Counted from the stretch's first letter, positions 8,724-20,419 are shown. The stretch: 64,000 nt of DNA from VRUE01 sp963715625 (GCA_963715625.1 OY970260.1:186001-250000); one strand, 5' to 3'. The notes: generated by a model not told the origin, from the sequence alone. Program-made: numbers and translations.

Positions 8724-9353
8724 GTACCCAGCGCCCGGTCGATGAACGGGCCGAGCAGGTCGCCGGCCTGGGTGGCGGTCTTCTCGGGCGAGTCGCTGGG
8801 CGCTGTGATGTAGCTGATCGCGAGGCGGACCAGCGACTCGGCGAGGAGCTTCACGTCGGCGTCGGGGGCCTGGGGCCAGCCCTCTTCGATCGTCGCGGTG
8901 AGGCGGGTCGTGGCCCACTGGACCACCGGCATCCCCTGCGTGGTGACGAAGGGGAGCATGCCGCCGGTGCCGTCGTCGCTGAGCATGATGCGGACGAGCG
9001 GGTCCTCGCCGGCGCTGCGCAGGAAGGTCTCGCAGCGCCGCGCCGACCGCGGCGCGGGGGTCGTCGAGGTGCTCGCGCACGGCGGCGTCGACGCCGTCGA
9101 GGAAGCGTTCGCCCTCGTGGATGACGAAGGCCTGGCCGAACTCGTCGCGGCTGCCGAACTCCTTGTAGAGGGTCTGGCGGCTGACGCCGGCGGCGCTCGC
9201 CACGGCGGACATCGTGATCTCCGACCAGGCACGGTGCTGCAACTCGTCGCGCGCCGCCCCGAACAGCGTCTCGCGCAGCAGCTCCTTGGCGGCCTGCGGG
9301 TAGGGCGTGCGTGCGGTCGCCACGGCCGGAATCGTGCCAGCCGCCGCGGTCAC
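8720..9353 (-). CDS. TetR family regulator of the alkB operon (frameshifted)
   Basis: The N-terminal helix-turn-helix is clear (ITMSAVASAAGVSRQTLYKEF, about residues 36-56), followed by a helical ligand domain. One extra base near 9034 shifts the frame; without it the protein reads AALETFLRSAGEDPLVR and ends at 8720, giving about 210 residues. GTG at 9353 overlaps the rubredoxin stop (GTGA). The alkB-rubredoxin-tetR order matches the alkB-rubA-alkU layout of actinobacteria, so it is inferred to repress the operon in the absence of alkane-derived ligand. Confidence 0.8.
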
Positions 9354-9529
9354 TCGCCCGCCGCCTCCCCGTCCGGCTCGAAGTCGACCTTGTCGCACAC
9401 GCCGCAGTCGGGGCAGGCCCAGTCGTCGGGCACCTCGCTCCACGGCGCCCCCGCCGGGAAGCCCTCGCGCGGGTGGCCCTTCTCCTCGTCGTAGACGTAC
9501 CCGCAGCCCGGGCAGCGCCAGCGGCTCAT
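9350..9529 (-). CDS. Rubredoxin
   Basis: A 59-residue rubredoxin. The two iron-ligand pairs are CPGCGYVYD near the N-terminus and CPDCGVC near the C-terminus, giving the four cysteines of the Fe(SCys)4 site, with the family aromatic segment PWSEVPDDWACP. It passes electrons from rubredoxin reductase to alkane monooxygenase. It lies between alkB and tetR; a 47-nt palindromic element fills the 58-nt gap upstream and provides GGAAGGGGCGGGG directly before its ATG. Confidence 0.92.
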   Translation of the reverse strand: MSRWRCPGCGYVYDEEKGHPREGFPAGAPWSEVPDDWACPDCGVCDKVDFEPDGEAAGE

Positions 9530-9538
9530 CCCCGCCCC

Positions 9539-9585
9539 TTCCGGTGCGCTTTATCTCGGAATAGAGGGGGAAAGGCGCACCGGAA
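9539..9585 (-). repeat. 47-nt palindromic element, copy 2
   Basis: Same 11-nt arms as the other copies with a divergent core. It sits between the alkB stop (9588) and the rubredoxin start (9529). GATGAG occurs on both sides: once at the alkB stop and once at the rubredoxin start. Confidence 0.9.
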
Positions 9586-9587
9586 AC

Positions 9588-10783
9588 TCATCGGGCGCCG
9601 GCCCCGTAGCGGGAGAGGACGCGGCCGAGCTTGCGCGGGCTGGATGTTGGCCCGGGTGACGTCGCCTTCGTAGTGCTCCAGCAAGCGCGGGTCCATCACC
9701 CGCCGCCAAAGCGGCGGGATCCAGGCGAGGACGATCATCCCCGCGTAGCCGGTAGGCAGCTGCGGCGCTTCGTCGACGTGGCGCAGGGCCTGGTAGCGCC
9801 GGGTCGGGTTGGCGTGGTGGTCGCTGTGGCGCTGCAGGTGGTAGAGGAGGACGTTGGAGGCGACGTTGTTGCTGTTCCAGCTGTGCTCGGGGAGGCAGCG
9901 CTCGTAGCGCCCGTCCTCGCGCTTCTGGCGCAGCAGCCCGTAGTGCTCAAGGTAGTTGACGACCTCCAGCAGCGAGAAGCCGAGCACCGCCTGGATCAAG
10001 AGGTAGGGCAGGACGACCGGGCCGAAGGCGATCGCCAGCGCGGCGAAGAGGACGACGGTCATCGCCCAGGCGCCGAGGATGTCGTTGCGCAGGGTCCAGT
10101 GCGACTTGCCGAGGCGGTCGAGGCGGACGGCCTCGATCCCCCAGGCCGAGGTCAGGCTGCCCTTGACCGTGCGCGGCAGGAAGGCCCAGAAGCTCTCCCC
10201 CAGCCGCGAGCTGGCGGGGTCCTCGGGGGTGGCGACGCGGACGTGGTGGCCGCGGTTGTGCTCGATGAAGAAGTGGCCGTAGCCGGTCTGCGCCAGCGCC
10301 ACCCGGCTCAGCCAGCGCTCGCTGCCGGTCGCGCTTGTGGCCGAGCTCGTGGGCGGTGTTGATCGCGATCCCGCCGACCACCCCCATCGTCATCGCCAGG
10401 CCGAGGTTCTCCAGAAGCGAGAGGTCGCCGCTGGACCACAGCCAGCAGGCGAAGACGAGGCCGGCGTACTGGACCGGGATGAAGAGGTAGGTGCACCAGC
10501 GGTAGTAGCGGTCCTGCTCGAGCCATTTGAGCACGCTGTCGGGCGGGTTGGTCGCGTCAAGCCCGATCGCGATGTCGAGGATCGGGAAGGCGACGAAGAC
10601 GAGCAGCGGCCCGAAGAACCAGAAGAGGTCGAGCCCGGTCAGCTCGACGCTGGCCCAGGCGATGAAGGGCGAGAAGGGGACGATCAGGCCCAGCAGCCAC
10701 GCGTAGCGCTTGGCGTCGCGCCAGGTGGCAAGGTTGAGTTCGATCGCGGGCCCGTGGTCGTGGCTATGGGTTGCTGCCTCCAT
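9588..10783 (-). CDS. alkB: Alkane 1-monooxygenase AlkB (two frameshifts)
   Basis: Membrane-bound non-heme di-iron hydroxylase that converts n-alkanes to 1-alkanols using rubredoxin electrons. The three histidine boxes are present: HELGHK, EHNRGHH and LQRHSDHH, between hydrophobic spans. The frame is interrupted twice by one extra base, near 10322 (just after HELGHKRDR) and near 9634 (in the final 15 codons). Repair yields about 397 residues ending ANIQPA(K)LGRVLSRYGAGAR at 9588. AGGAGG just upstream of ATG 10783 is a strong ribosome-binding site. First gene of the alkB-rubredoxin-tetR operon. Confidence 0.9.
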
Positions 10784-10821
10784 CGCTCCTCCTTGTCAAG
10801 TTTCCGAGTTGCGTCCCTTTG

Positions 10822-10852
10822 GCTGACAAACTAGCGGACTTTGTAAATCAGC
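10822..10852. promoter_or_regulatory. Candidate TetR operator upstream of alkB
   Basis: Imperfect inverted repeat GCTGACAAA ... TTTGTaaaTCAGC located 39-69 nt upstream of the alkB start, in the alkB/secG divergent gap. Position and symmetry fit an autoregulatory TetR site; this is inference from layout. Confidence 0.4.
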
Positions 10853-10881
10853 GCAACACCAATCCCATACGTGTCTGCCAG

Positions 10882-10924
10882 GTGCAACGCGTAGCGGTCC
10901 CGACAGGACCACAAAGCGTTGCAC
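10882..10924 (+). repeat. 43-nt palindromic element, copy 1
   Basis: GTGCAACGC and GCGTTGCAC arms enclose an inner GGTCC/GGACC stem. It lies 37 nt upstream of the secG start. A second copy of identical length, about three quarters identical, is at 57105-57147 on the other strand. Confidence 0.85.
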
Positions 10925-10961
10925 TGACCTCGGTGCGGGCTATCCCGCTACCATCCTGCCC

Positions 10962-11186
10962 GTGTACACGCTGCTGAGCCTCCTCCAGGTGATCGTCTCC
11001 GTGGTGCTGATCTTCCTGATCCTGCTGCACTCCGGGAAAGACACCGGCCTCTCCGGCGCCTTCGGCATCGGCGGCGGGGGCAGCTCCTTCGGCGGCGGCT
11101 CGATGGTCGAGCGCAACCTCGACCGGGCGACGGTCTTCTTCGCGGTCATCTTCGTCGTCAACACCCTGGTCCTGCTGAAGATCTAA
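10962..11186 (+). CDS. secG: Preprotein translocase subunit SecG
   Basis: A 74-residue protein with two membrane helices (about 1-22 and 54-74) and a glycine-rich loop (FGIGGGGSSFGGG), the SecG pattern. It stimulates SecYEG-mediated secretion. GTG at 10962 is the only start that gives the normal short N-terminus. Convergent with ccmF. Confidence 0.9.
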   Translation: MYTLLSLLQVIVSVVLIFLILLHSGKDTGLSGAFGIGGGGSSFGGGSMVERNLDRATVFFAVIFVVNTLVLLKI

Positions 11187-11240
11187 GCCTCGCGCAGGCC
11201 ATCTAAAGCCCACGCGGGCCGATGGAGGTCCCCGACGGCC

Positions 11241-11335
11241 CGTCCCGGTAGGGGTTGGAACGTCTTGTACTTTTTCGCGAGCGCTCGCCCGGGCGTCAGC
11301 TACCCACCGATCCTCGAAAAAGTTAAGTGGAACCC

Positions 11336-11345
<10 letters not shown>
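11241..11345. terminator. Inverted repeat between convergent secG and ccmF
   Basis: GGTAGGGGTT (about 11247) and CTTTTTCGcGAG (about 11270) recur in inverted form as CTCGAAAAAG (about 11313) and AACCCCTACT (about 11331). The ccmF stop codon TAG lies in the right outer arm. The T- and A-runs inside the arms suit a bidirectional terminator. Confidence 0.5.
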
Positions 11346-13738
<2,393 letters not shown>

Positions 13739-13749
<11 letters not shown>

Positions 13750-14140
13750 TCGAGGTGGTGAACTTCGACGGGCACTTGGTCACCAGCGTGTCGGGCTGGC
13801 CGACGAAGACGCCGCTCTCGACCGCGCCGGTGAGGACGATCTCGCGCCCGCCGCGGAACGGGTCGGGGACGGTGCCGCTGTAGGTGACCGGGATGCTCTC
13901 GCCGCCCCCGTCGCGATCGGCGACGCGGAAGCGCAGCCCCTCGTCGCCGCGCCGGACCGAGCCCTTGACGACCCTGCCGGTGAGGTCGTAGGTCGTGCCG
14001 GGAGCGGCGCTGAGCAGCTGCGAGGGCTCCTTCGCCTCGGTCGAGGCACTGAAGGACGTGTAGACGAGCGCCGCTGCGAGCATCACTGCGACGCCGAGCG
14101 CGACCACGAGCCGGATCTTCCGCTTGCGCTGGGGATCCAA
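13739..14140 (-). CDS. ccmE: Cytochrome c maturation protein CcmE, cysteine variant
   Basis: Periplasmic heme chaperone: one N-terminal anchor helix (VVALGVAVMLAAALVY) and an OB-fold domain. The heme-attachment position, HxxxY in E. coli, appears here as LVTKCPSKF, so the heme-binding residue would be cysteine, as in the CxxxY-type CcmE of archaea, deltaproteobacteria and some actinobacteria; the final aromatic is Phe. The start is uncertain: no ATG fits between the upstream hairpin and the anchor; TTG at 14140 gives MDPQRKRKIRL. The stop overlaps ccmF by 11 nt. Confidence 0.82.
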
Positions 14141-14171
14141 GGGATCCGGGATTATCGCAAGGTGGTTGGGG

Positions 14172-14239
14172 GAGCGAATGTGCGGGGGTCGGCGGACGCG
14201 CTTCGCGCTGAGTGTCCGGCGACCCCCGCACATTCGCTC
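14172..14239. repeat. 68-nt hairpin between ccmE and the SDR gene
   Basis: GAGCGAATGTGCGGGGGTCG (14172-14191) pairs perfectly with 14220-14239, and six further pairs follow after one mismatch. It lies between the divergent starts of ccmE and the SDR gene. Confidence 0.75.
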
Positions 14240-14267
14240 TCGACACCGGAGCTGAGAGAATCGGCGC

Positions 14268-14972
14268 ATGAGTGACGACCCAGTGCTGCTCATCACCGGA
14301 GCTTCAAGCGGTATCGGGGCTGCCACAGCTCGGGCTGCGGCTGGGAGCTATCGGTTGGTGCTGGCGGCGCGGCGGTTGGAGCCGATGGAGGAGCTGGTGG
14401 ATGAGCTCGGGGGTGAGGAGCGGGCGCTGGCGGTGCGCTGCGACGTGACCGAGTGGGACCAGGTGCAGGAGATGGCCGCGGCGGCGATCGAGCGCTTCGG
14501 CCGGATCGACGCGGTCCTCGCCAACGCCGGCTTCGGCGCGACGCGGGGCTTCCTCGAGGAGTCGGTCGAGCACTGGCGCTCGATGATCCTCACCAACGTC
14601 TACGGCGTCGCGCTGACGATCCGGGCCACCCTCCCCCACCTGCTCGAGCGCGGCGACGGCCACTTCGTGATCACCAGCTCGGTGGCCGGGCGCCGGGCGC
14701 TGCCGGGCTCGCTCTACTCGGCGACCAAGTGGGCGGCGACCGCGATCGGCGAGGCGCTGCGCGCCGAGCTGCGCCAGATGCACGAGAACCGCGACATCCG
14801 CGTCACCCTGATCGAGCCGGGGATGACCGACACGCCATTCTTCGACAACCGGCCGGGCGAGTGGGCGCTGCGCGACGAGGACATCGCCAAGGCGGTGATC
14901 TTCGCCCTCGAGCAGCGCCCCGGCGTCAACGTCAACGAGATCCTGATCCGGCCGACCAGCCAGCCGATCTGA
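14268..14972 (+). CDS. Short-chain dehydrogenase/reductase
   Basis: Classical SDR of 234 residues. TGASSGIG (about residues 9-16) binds the dinucleotide, NAG follows strand 4, and the catalytic Ser (ITSSVAG) and YSATK are present. An alanine/arginine-rich segment after strand 2 (AARRLE) suggests NADP preference, which is inference. The closing RPTSQP is common in the YdfG-like NADP-dependent group. Substrate unknown. Confidence 0.85.
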   Translation: MSDDPVLLITGASSGIGAATARAAAGSYRLVLAARRLEPMEELVDELGGEERALAVRCDVTEWDQVQEMAAAAIERFGRIDAVLANAGFGATRGFLEESVEHWRSMILTNVYGVALTIRATLPHLLERGDGHFVITSSVAGRRALPGSLYSATKWAATAIGEALRAELRQMHENRDIRVTLIEPGMTDTPFFDNRPGEWALRDEDIAKAVIFALEQRPGVNVNEILIRPTSQPI

Positions 14973-14984
14973 GCGTGGTGACAC

Positions 14985-16216
14985 CTACTGGCGATGAGCC
15001 GACAGCGCCTTCGTCAAGCGCTTGACGCGTTTCTCGGCCTCCTCTTCAGACATCCAATCCTCGGTCAAGCGCGCGTAGGCCGCGACCGCGGAGGCATCCA
15101 CGGCTGCGTCCATGCGCTCGGGAGAGGCGCGGATCAGCTCGACATCAAGAAAGGCGTCGATGTCGGAGGCAAGGCCCTCGAACAGGTCGAAAACGAAGAT
15201 GAACGGCTCGACCGAACGGCCGTGCTGTGCGCAAATCCTGGCGGGGCTTGCTAGGCGGATCTCAAGCGTTTCGATGAAAGGGGACAAATCCTCACGCCTA
15301 AACGCTTCTAGCACGCGGGCAAGGGAGTCGGGATGCTCTGAGTAGGCCCTCACATGCCGCACGGCGTAGTCGAGGTTTCCAGCCAGCTCGGGATGTGCCT
15401 TCTTCAACGCGTCGTCCATGGCGCCATGAAGGTGCGAGAGGCGTGCCGCAACCACAACGTCTCGCCCTGAATAACTGAGGTCATCGGGCTCCTCCCCATG
15501 AGGCAGGCCAGCGTCGTTATCGCGAGGGATCCGGAGCACGGCTTGACTGCCTTGCGAGCCATAAGGGCGAGAGCCTGATGGGCGCCGTTGACCATCCACA
15601 GCTTGCGGTCGTGTCGCGCCTCGATGTCATCGACGATCAAAACCTCTTTCCTCGTCTGCAGGGCCAGCAGGATCTCCCCGAGGCCTTCCGCCGGGCGCTC
15701 GATCAGCCACTCGCCGAGCGGATGGGCGCAGACCATGCGGCGCCCGTCGATATCCGGATCGTCTCCTATGCACATCCGGTTCACCACGGTCCGCATCATC
15801 AGCACGTCAAGCCCACCACATGCATTGGCAATTTGCTCGTAGGCGCTATCAGGGGCGTTCTCGCAAGGAAGGAAGAGGGTCTCGGACTTCGCCGGTCTCA
15901 TCCGAAGGAGACTTTCGATGAAGTCGCGACGACCGGCAATCTCCTTGCGCAGCGTGCAGGTCAGCAGCAGGGGCTCGGGACTGGCGATCCGCGTCCTCAG
16001 TTCCTCCGGCATGTCGCCCGGTTGCCCTGGGCCCTCGAACCAATCGACCCGGTGATAGAGCAAGCTTCCCCCGGGACCCGTGCTGGCGCAACCGTACTCA
16101 CGCTTGTTCCTGCTGCCCGGGCGCCCGACGATGCACACGTCGAAGCCCGCGGCAAGCGTTATCGGGACCAGCAGGCCCAAGCCGAGTGGACTGGGGCCGA
16201 TATGAACGTGCAGCAT
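14985..16216 (-). CDS. Mannitol-1-phosphate dehydrogenase-like protein (frameshifted)
   Basis: The N-terminal part (ATG 16216) reads HIGPSPLGLGLLVP as the nucleotide-binding turn, then LPCENAP, HPLGEWLIE and WMVNGAHQALALM, which parallel the xxCEN, ETFxEW and LNxGH segments of mannitol-1-phosphate 5-dehydrogenases. The frame breaks at about 15540-15560; the rest (DALKKAHPELAGNLDYAVRH to LTKALSAHRQ) continues in another frame to 14985, about 410 residues in all. The total length requires one missing or two extra bases. Base composition is visibly less GC-rich than the flanks, suggesting transfer. The exact substrate is not predictable. Confidence 0.55.
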
Positions 16217-16258
16217 CGAGCCTCCCCGTACGCCGACGATCAGCGAGTAGTGCTGAGG

Positions 16259-17011
16259 CTACTGCGACGTACCGATCAAGTGCGTGTCGGCGAACAACGT
16301 CTCGGTACGACGCTGAGACGCCGCGCAGACCTGGCAATAGTCCAGATGCTCGCGCATGTGAGCGACGACACGCACGCCGAGCAGCTGCACCGCCTGTTCG
16401 CCCTGCAGCATCTCGAGACGAGAAGGACTCAGATGAGGGGTGGTCCCGTCAACAAAGGGGTTTTCCGCCTGCAAACGCCGGACACGATCTCCCTCAGGTC
16501 CCTCAATCATGCTGAAAGCCGTCTCCCAAGCCTTGGCGACCTCACCGATGCGAAGAAACTCCAGCGCCGAGAAACCACCCTTTCCAATGGTGGCTTCCAC
16601 CCGCTCGAGGTCCTTGCCAGCGGCGAGGAAGAAACGTGCCGCACTCTGCACGGTGAGCCGTTTGTCGAGCGCGAGGTCGAGCGGCACGAGCAGCGTCTCG
16701 ACCCACCGCATGTAGGAGATGCAGCTCTTCAACCGCTCCTCGGTCAAGGCCGAGATCTCCTCTTCGGTCCGCATGTAGCAACCCAGGTGCTCCAGCACGA
16801 GTTCTTCCGACCAACCCGTATGCGACTGCAGACGCACGACACAGCTGAACGCCTTCTTGAAGAGCCTGGCACGCTCTGGTTGCCCGGAGAACCAGTCGCC
16901 GCCGATGTCGGGCCGGGAAAGCAGCATCCCCACCAACCCGAAGACCTGGGGAGAACTCTGGAATTCAGGATCCTCGTTCAGGGTCATGTGATCCAATCGG
17001 TTCATCTGCAA
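16259..17011 (-). CDS. Unknown protein with C-terminal HxxxCxxC motif
   Basis: I do not recognise the family. About 250 residues, mostly helical, ending with HMREHLDYCQVCAASQRR (about residues 218-235). HxxxCxxC is the zinc-binding signature of zinc-associated anti-sigma factors, but here it is C-terminal and no membrane helix follows. It lies 42 nt upstream of the mannitol-phosphate-dehydrogenase-like gene on the same strand and shares its lower GC content, so both probably arrived together. Confidence 0.5.
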   Translation of the reverse strand: MQMNRLDHMTLNEDPEFQSSPQVFGLVGMLLSRPDIGGDWFSGQPERARLFKKAFSCVVRLQSHTGWSEELVLEHLGCYMRTEEEISALTEERLKSCISYMRWVETLLVPLDLALDKRLTVQSAARFFLAAGKDLERVEATIGKGGFSALEFLRIGEVAKAWETAFSMIEGPEGDRVRRLQAENPFVDGTTPHLSPSRLEMLQGEQAVQLLGVRVVAHMREHLDYCQVCAASQRRTETLFADTHLIGTSQ

Positions 17012-17244
17012 GCAGGTTGAGTCAGCGGTCTCGTACTAGACGTACTTTCGATACCCCGCTGAGCTTCCATCCCAAGAAAGCATGCGGCGACACAAAAGTT
17101 GCGGCGAGCCAAGGAGAGCATACTGGCCTGGAGCCAATTGCTCAAAAAATCCAATCCAATTGCTTCCCCCACCCAGCAAGGAGATCAAGGTCGCGACCTT
17201 ACCCGATAGCCCCGTCGAACGAGTTCCCAGGGCGCATCAGAGAG

Positions 17245-20103
17245 CTATGGGATCAAGCTTGAACGGGTGCCGGCATCGTTTCGCTTTTTCTTCTTGCAGG
17301 GCGCCCGCAGCTTCGGCCGCTGGTTGGCCTTCTTGCCGTTCTGGCCGGTGAACCTGGCGATGACCTTGTATTTCTTGGCGCAGAGGTTCGTCGTGTTGAC
17401 CAGCAGGCCGCGTTTCTTGCCGCCCCGGACGACGAGCATGAACTTGGAGACCGGCACGTCGGGGACGACGTCGTAGGTGGTGCGCAGCCGGCCTTTGGCG
17501 CTGTCGATGCGGCCGGCGAGCTCGATGTCCACCTGGCCGCGCAGGGCGGCGACCATGTCCGGCAGTTCGTTGTCGGAGGAGCGCAGGTAGACGGGCCCTT
17601 TCAGCGGGCCGTCGAGCAGCGGCGTCTCCGCGACCGCGTAGCCGTAGATCGAGTCCCTGGGGCATTCGCGGGCGGCGAACTGGACCCGCGTGCAGACGTT
17701 TTCGAGGCTCGACTGTTCGAGGATCAGCGCCTTTGGCAGCGTCACCGCGGCGCGGCCTATGTTGGCGTCCCCCTGGCTGGCGCGCAGGACCGCGCGCAGC
17801 TTCGGCTTCTTGCCGCGCTTGGTCCCGCCGAAGACGCGCATGAACAGCTTCGGCCCGAAGCCGAGCTTCTCGCAGCCCTGGACCTGGAGGGGAACCGTGA
17901 CCGGCAGGGAGCTGAAGGCCGCCGGGTCGAGCGGGTTGCCGCCGCCGCCGCGGAGGGTCCCCCCCACCGCCATCGGCGAGCAGTTCGTCGGGTTGAGCGA
18001 GAACTTCGGCCGGTCCAGCGTGACCGCGACCGAGCGGATGTCGAGCAGGGCGCCGCCGAAGACGTGCGGGATCGGGTCGGAGACGGCGTGCACCTGGGCG
18101 GTCCTCGGGTCGACGAACAGCGCCACCCTCACCACGACCGAGCCGAGATCGAACGGCCCGGCCGTGGCGGGGGTGACGACTGCCAGGGAAACCGGGGCTC
18201 CGTGATAGGGGCCTGTGAGGAAGGCTTTGCCGCCGATGCGGAATGGGTCCGGACCGCTGCCGGCGGCGACCGAGGCGCTGCCGACCAGGCTGGAGGCGGG
18301 GCAGCTCGAGCTGGCCGCCTCCCCCGCGCCGCTGCTGGCCGCGGCGGCGGCGAGCGCGGCCTCGGGGCAGTAGCGGACGCCGGCCAGCTTGGCGGTCAGG
18401 CCGGGTGGCAGGTCGACGTCGACGCCCTTCAGCTCCTGGTTGCCGTCGGAGCGCCCGACCGCTACCGAGAACGGGCTGTAGGCGCCGGCTTTGGCTTTCG
18501 CGGTCTGGGCCCCGAAGCTCGGGCCGAAGGGGCGCTCTGCCAGCGTCTTCGGGCAGCTGGCGCCGCCGGGCGCCGCGGTCAATTCGAATTCGTCACCCGC
18601 GGGGACAGGCGGGTTTCCGGACCAGGGCGTCATCTGCGCGGGCGTCTCGTTCGGCCCGCAGGTGGGCGGGCTCGTCAGCGGCGCGTGCGGTCCCGAGCTG
18701 AACTGGAGGCGGAAGGAGCTGAACGGGACCTGCGGGTTCTCGGCGAAGGTGGTGGTGAGCTGGCCGGCCTGGGGATCGGCGCTGACGTTGCCGATCAGGC
18801 GCGCGTGAATGTCGTAGCGGTCCGACCCGGCTTCGACGAAGATCCGGTACGCGTCCCCGGAGGCCGGGTCGCGGCTGAGCTGCCGGCCCAGGTAGACCTC
18901 ACCGGCGAGCGAGCCGTCGGGCAGCGGCGGCGAATCGACCGCCACCGTGCCGATCTTCGACGCGGGCGGGCAGGCGTTGCCGGGGTTTCTCACGCCCTTG
19001 CGGAACTGCTCGTCCGAGCAGGCCTCGAGCCCGTTGGCCGCCGATGGGTTGAGCCCCATCCCCTGAGGCAGGCTGACGCGGGCGGTCCGCAGATGCGACT
19101 TCCCCTGCCCCGTCGGCGAAGGTTCGAAGGGCACCTCGACGGTCACCGTCGGGCCGGCCGGCGAGTCGGTCTGGCTCGTGCCCGGGTCGACCTCGACCGA
19201 GGGATCGAACGGGATCGAGTCGCATTCGAGCGGAAATTTGCCGGGCGGCAGCGGGGACTCGATGAAGGGCGAGCCGGCCGGGAAGGTCGGGTCTTCGTCC
19301 TCGTAGGAGTCGGCTCGCAAGTAGGTCGAGTAGACGTGCTCGAAGCCCGCCGTTTCCGGTTCGTAGCAGGTGGTGGGCGTGGTGATGAAGGTGCCGTCGC
19401 CGGAGCGGCCGTCGAACACGAGCCGGTTCTTGGCGATCCGCGCCAGTTCCCCCAGGCCAGGGATTCCGCCAAGTTCGAGCTTGGCGACGTGGATCGTAAA
19501 GTACTCGTGGTAATTACCCTCCCAGGCGAGGTCGGCCTCGAGGTAGACGTCGTTGCCGACGATGCTGAGCCCGAACAACGCCGGTTCGCCCGCCTTGGGC
19601 ACGATGTTGTAGACGGGGGCGGGCGGGATCGGGACCGCCAGGCCGGTCGTCGGGTTGGTCGCCGTCACGGCGCTGGTCCCGACCTGGGTGTTCGCCGGGC
19701 AGGTCAACGGGCTCTCGCCCGAGCCCAGTTCGCACTGCGGCGTCGCCTGGGGGTTTACAGTGAGCCCCGCGGGCAGGTCGACGCGGACCGTTCGCAGGTT
19801 GCCGACCGGGATCTGACCGGCGATCGGCCCCGGTTCCTCCTTGACGATGAACTGGGTGAAGCCGACGGGGGGGTGGGCGGCCGCCCGTTCGAAGAACTGC
19901 GCCTGCGTGTCGATCGAGCAGGGCGGGGTGTCGATCGTGCAGGTCCCCGCCTGCCAGCCGTCGTCGGCCTGGTGCGGCACGTGCTGCGGGGCGATGATCG
20001 TCGATTCGTCGATCGTCTCGCCCCGGGCCGGCGCGGCGACGCCGAGCAGCAGCACCGTCGTCACCAGCGCCCCAAGCCTGGAAATCCCTGCTCCCAGGCT
20101 CAT
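17245..20103 (-). CDS. Large secreted protein of unknown function
   Basis: About 952 residues with a signal peptide (MSLGAGISRLGALVTTVLLL, cleavage probably after APARG). The body repeats a module of the type CPxxSxIG / LPxGLxxNP (PPASKIGTVAV, CPASSLVGSASV, CPRDSIYGYAV), with many paired cysteines, and the tail is lysine-rich (CKKKKR). Such proteins are recurrent in Solirubrobacterales genomes without assigned function; a cell-surface role is inferred. ATG 20103 is chosen because GAGGAG lies just upstream; earlier in-frame starts would only lengthen the signal region. Confidence 0.7.
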   Translation of the reverse strand: MSLGAGISRLGALVTTVLLLGVAAPARGETIDESTIIAPQHVPHQADDGWQAGTCTIDTPPCSIDTQAQFFERAAAHPPVGFTQFIVKEEPGPIAGQIPVGNLRTVRVDLPAGLTVNPQATPQCELGSGESPLTCPANTQVGTSAVTATNPTTGLAVPIPPAPVYNIVPKAGEPALFGLSIVGNDVYLEADLAWEGNYHEYFTIHVAKLELGGIPGLGELARIAKNRLVFDGRSGDGTFITTPTTCYEPETAGFEHVYSTYLRADSYEDEDPTFPAGSPFIESPLPPGKFPLECDSIPFDPSVEVDPGTSQTDSPAGPTVTVEVPFEPSPTGQGKSHLRTARVSLPQGMGLNPSAANGLEACSDEQFRKGVRNPGNACPPASKIGTVAVDSPPLPDGSLAGEVYLGRQLSRDPASGDAYRIFVEAGSDRYDIHARLIGNVSADPQAGQLTTTFAENPQVPFSSFRLQFSSGPHAPLTSPPTCGPNETPAQMTPWSGNPPVPAGDEFELTAAPGGASCPKTLAERPFGPSFGAQTAKAKAGAYSPFSVAVGRSDGNQELKGVDVDLPPGLTAKLAGVRYCPEAALAAAAASSGAGEAASSSCPASSLVGSASVAAGSGPDPFRIGGKAFLTGPYHGAPVSLAVVTPATAGPFDLGSVVVRVALFVDPRTAQVHAVSDPIPHVFGGALLDIRSVAVTLDRPKFSLNPTNCSPMAVGGTLRGGGGNPLDPAAFSSLPVTVPLQVQGCEKLGFGPKLFMRVFGGTKRGKKPKLRAVLRASQGDANIGRAAVTLPKALILEQSSLENVCTRVQFAARECPRDSIYGYAVAETPLLDGPLKGPVYLRSSDNELPDMVAALRGQVDIELAGRIDSAKGRLRTTYDVVPDVPVSKFMLVVRGGKKRGLLVNTTNLCAKKYKVIARFTGQNGKKANQRPKLRAPCKKKKRNDAGTRSSLIP

Positions 20104-20217
20104 CCGGATCTCCTCTCCCGAAGCCATGCCCAGCCATCTTACCCGATTTTGTTGATCTAGCTCACTATTTTTTGGTATCAATAGCCCTAGAAGTTGGTAT
20201 CGACCAATCGAGCAGGA

Positions 20218-20385
20218 CGGAGGAAGCTCATGAACTGGCAGCTACTGGCACGTGCGAACACCCACCCCCTGCGGACGTCAACTACCACGTCACCCAGCTA
20301 TTCGAATCAGGCCTGCTGGAGCTCGCCGGCGAACGCCGCGTCCGCGGCGGCGCCGAGCACTTCTACCGCGAGGCGGCGGGTGCGA
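20218..20385 (+). pseudogene. Remnant of a winged-helix (ArsR-like) regulator
   Basis: The gap 20104-20419 has no intact gene. Two reading frames together give a short regulator-like segment: MNWQLLARA... and then VNYHVTQLFESGLLELAGERRVRGGAEHFYR, the recognition helix and wing region of the winged-helix regulators that are common in this order. Frame changes and the lack of a start and stop argue for a relic. Confidence 0.4.
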
Positions 20386-20419
20386 GGGCATCGGCGAAGA
20401 GCGCTACGACATTGAGCTG

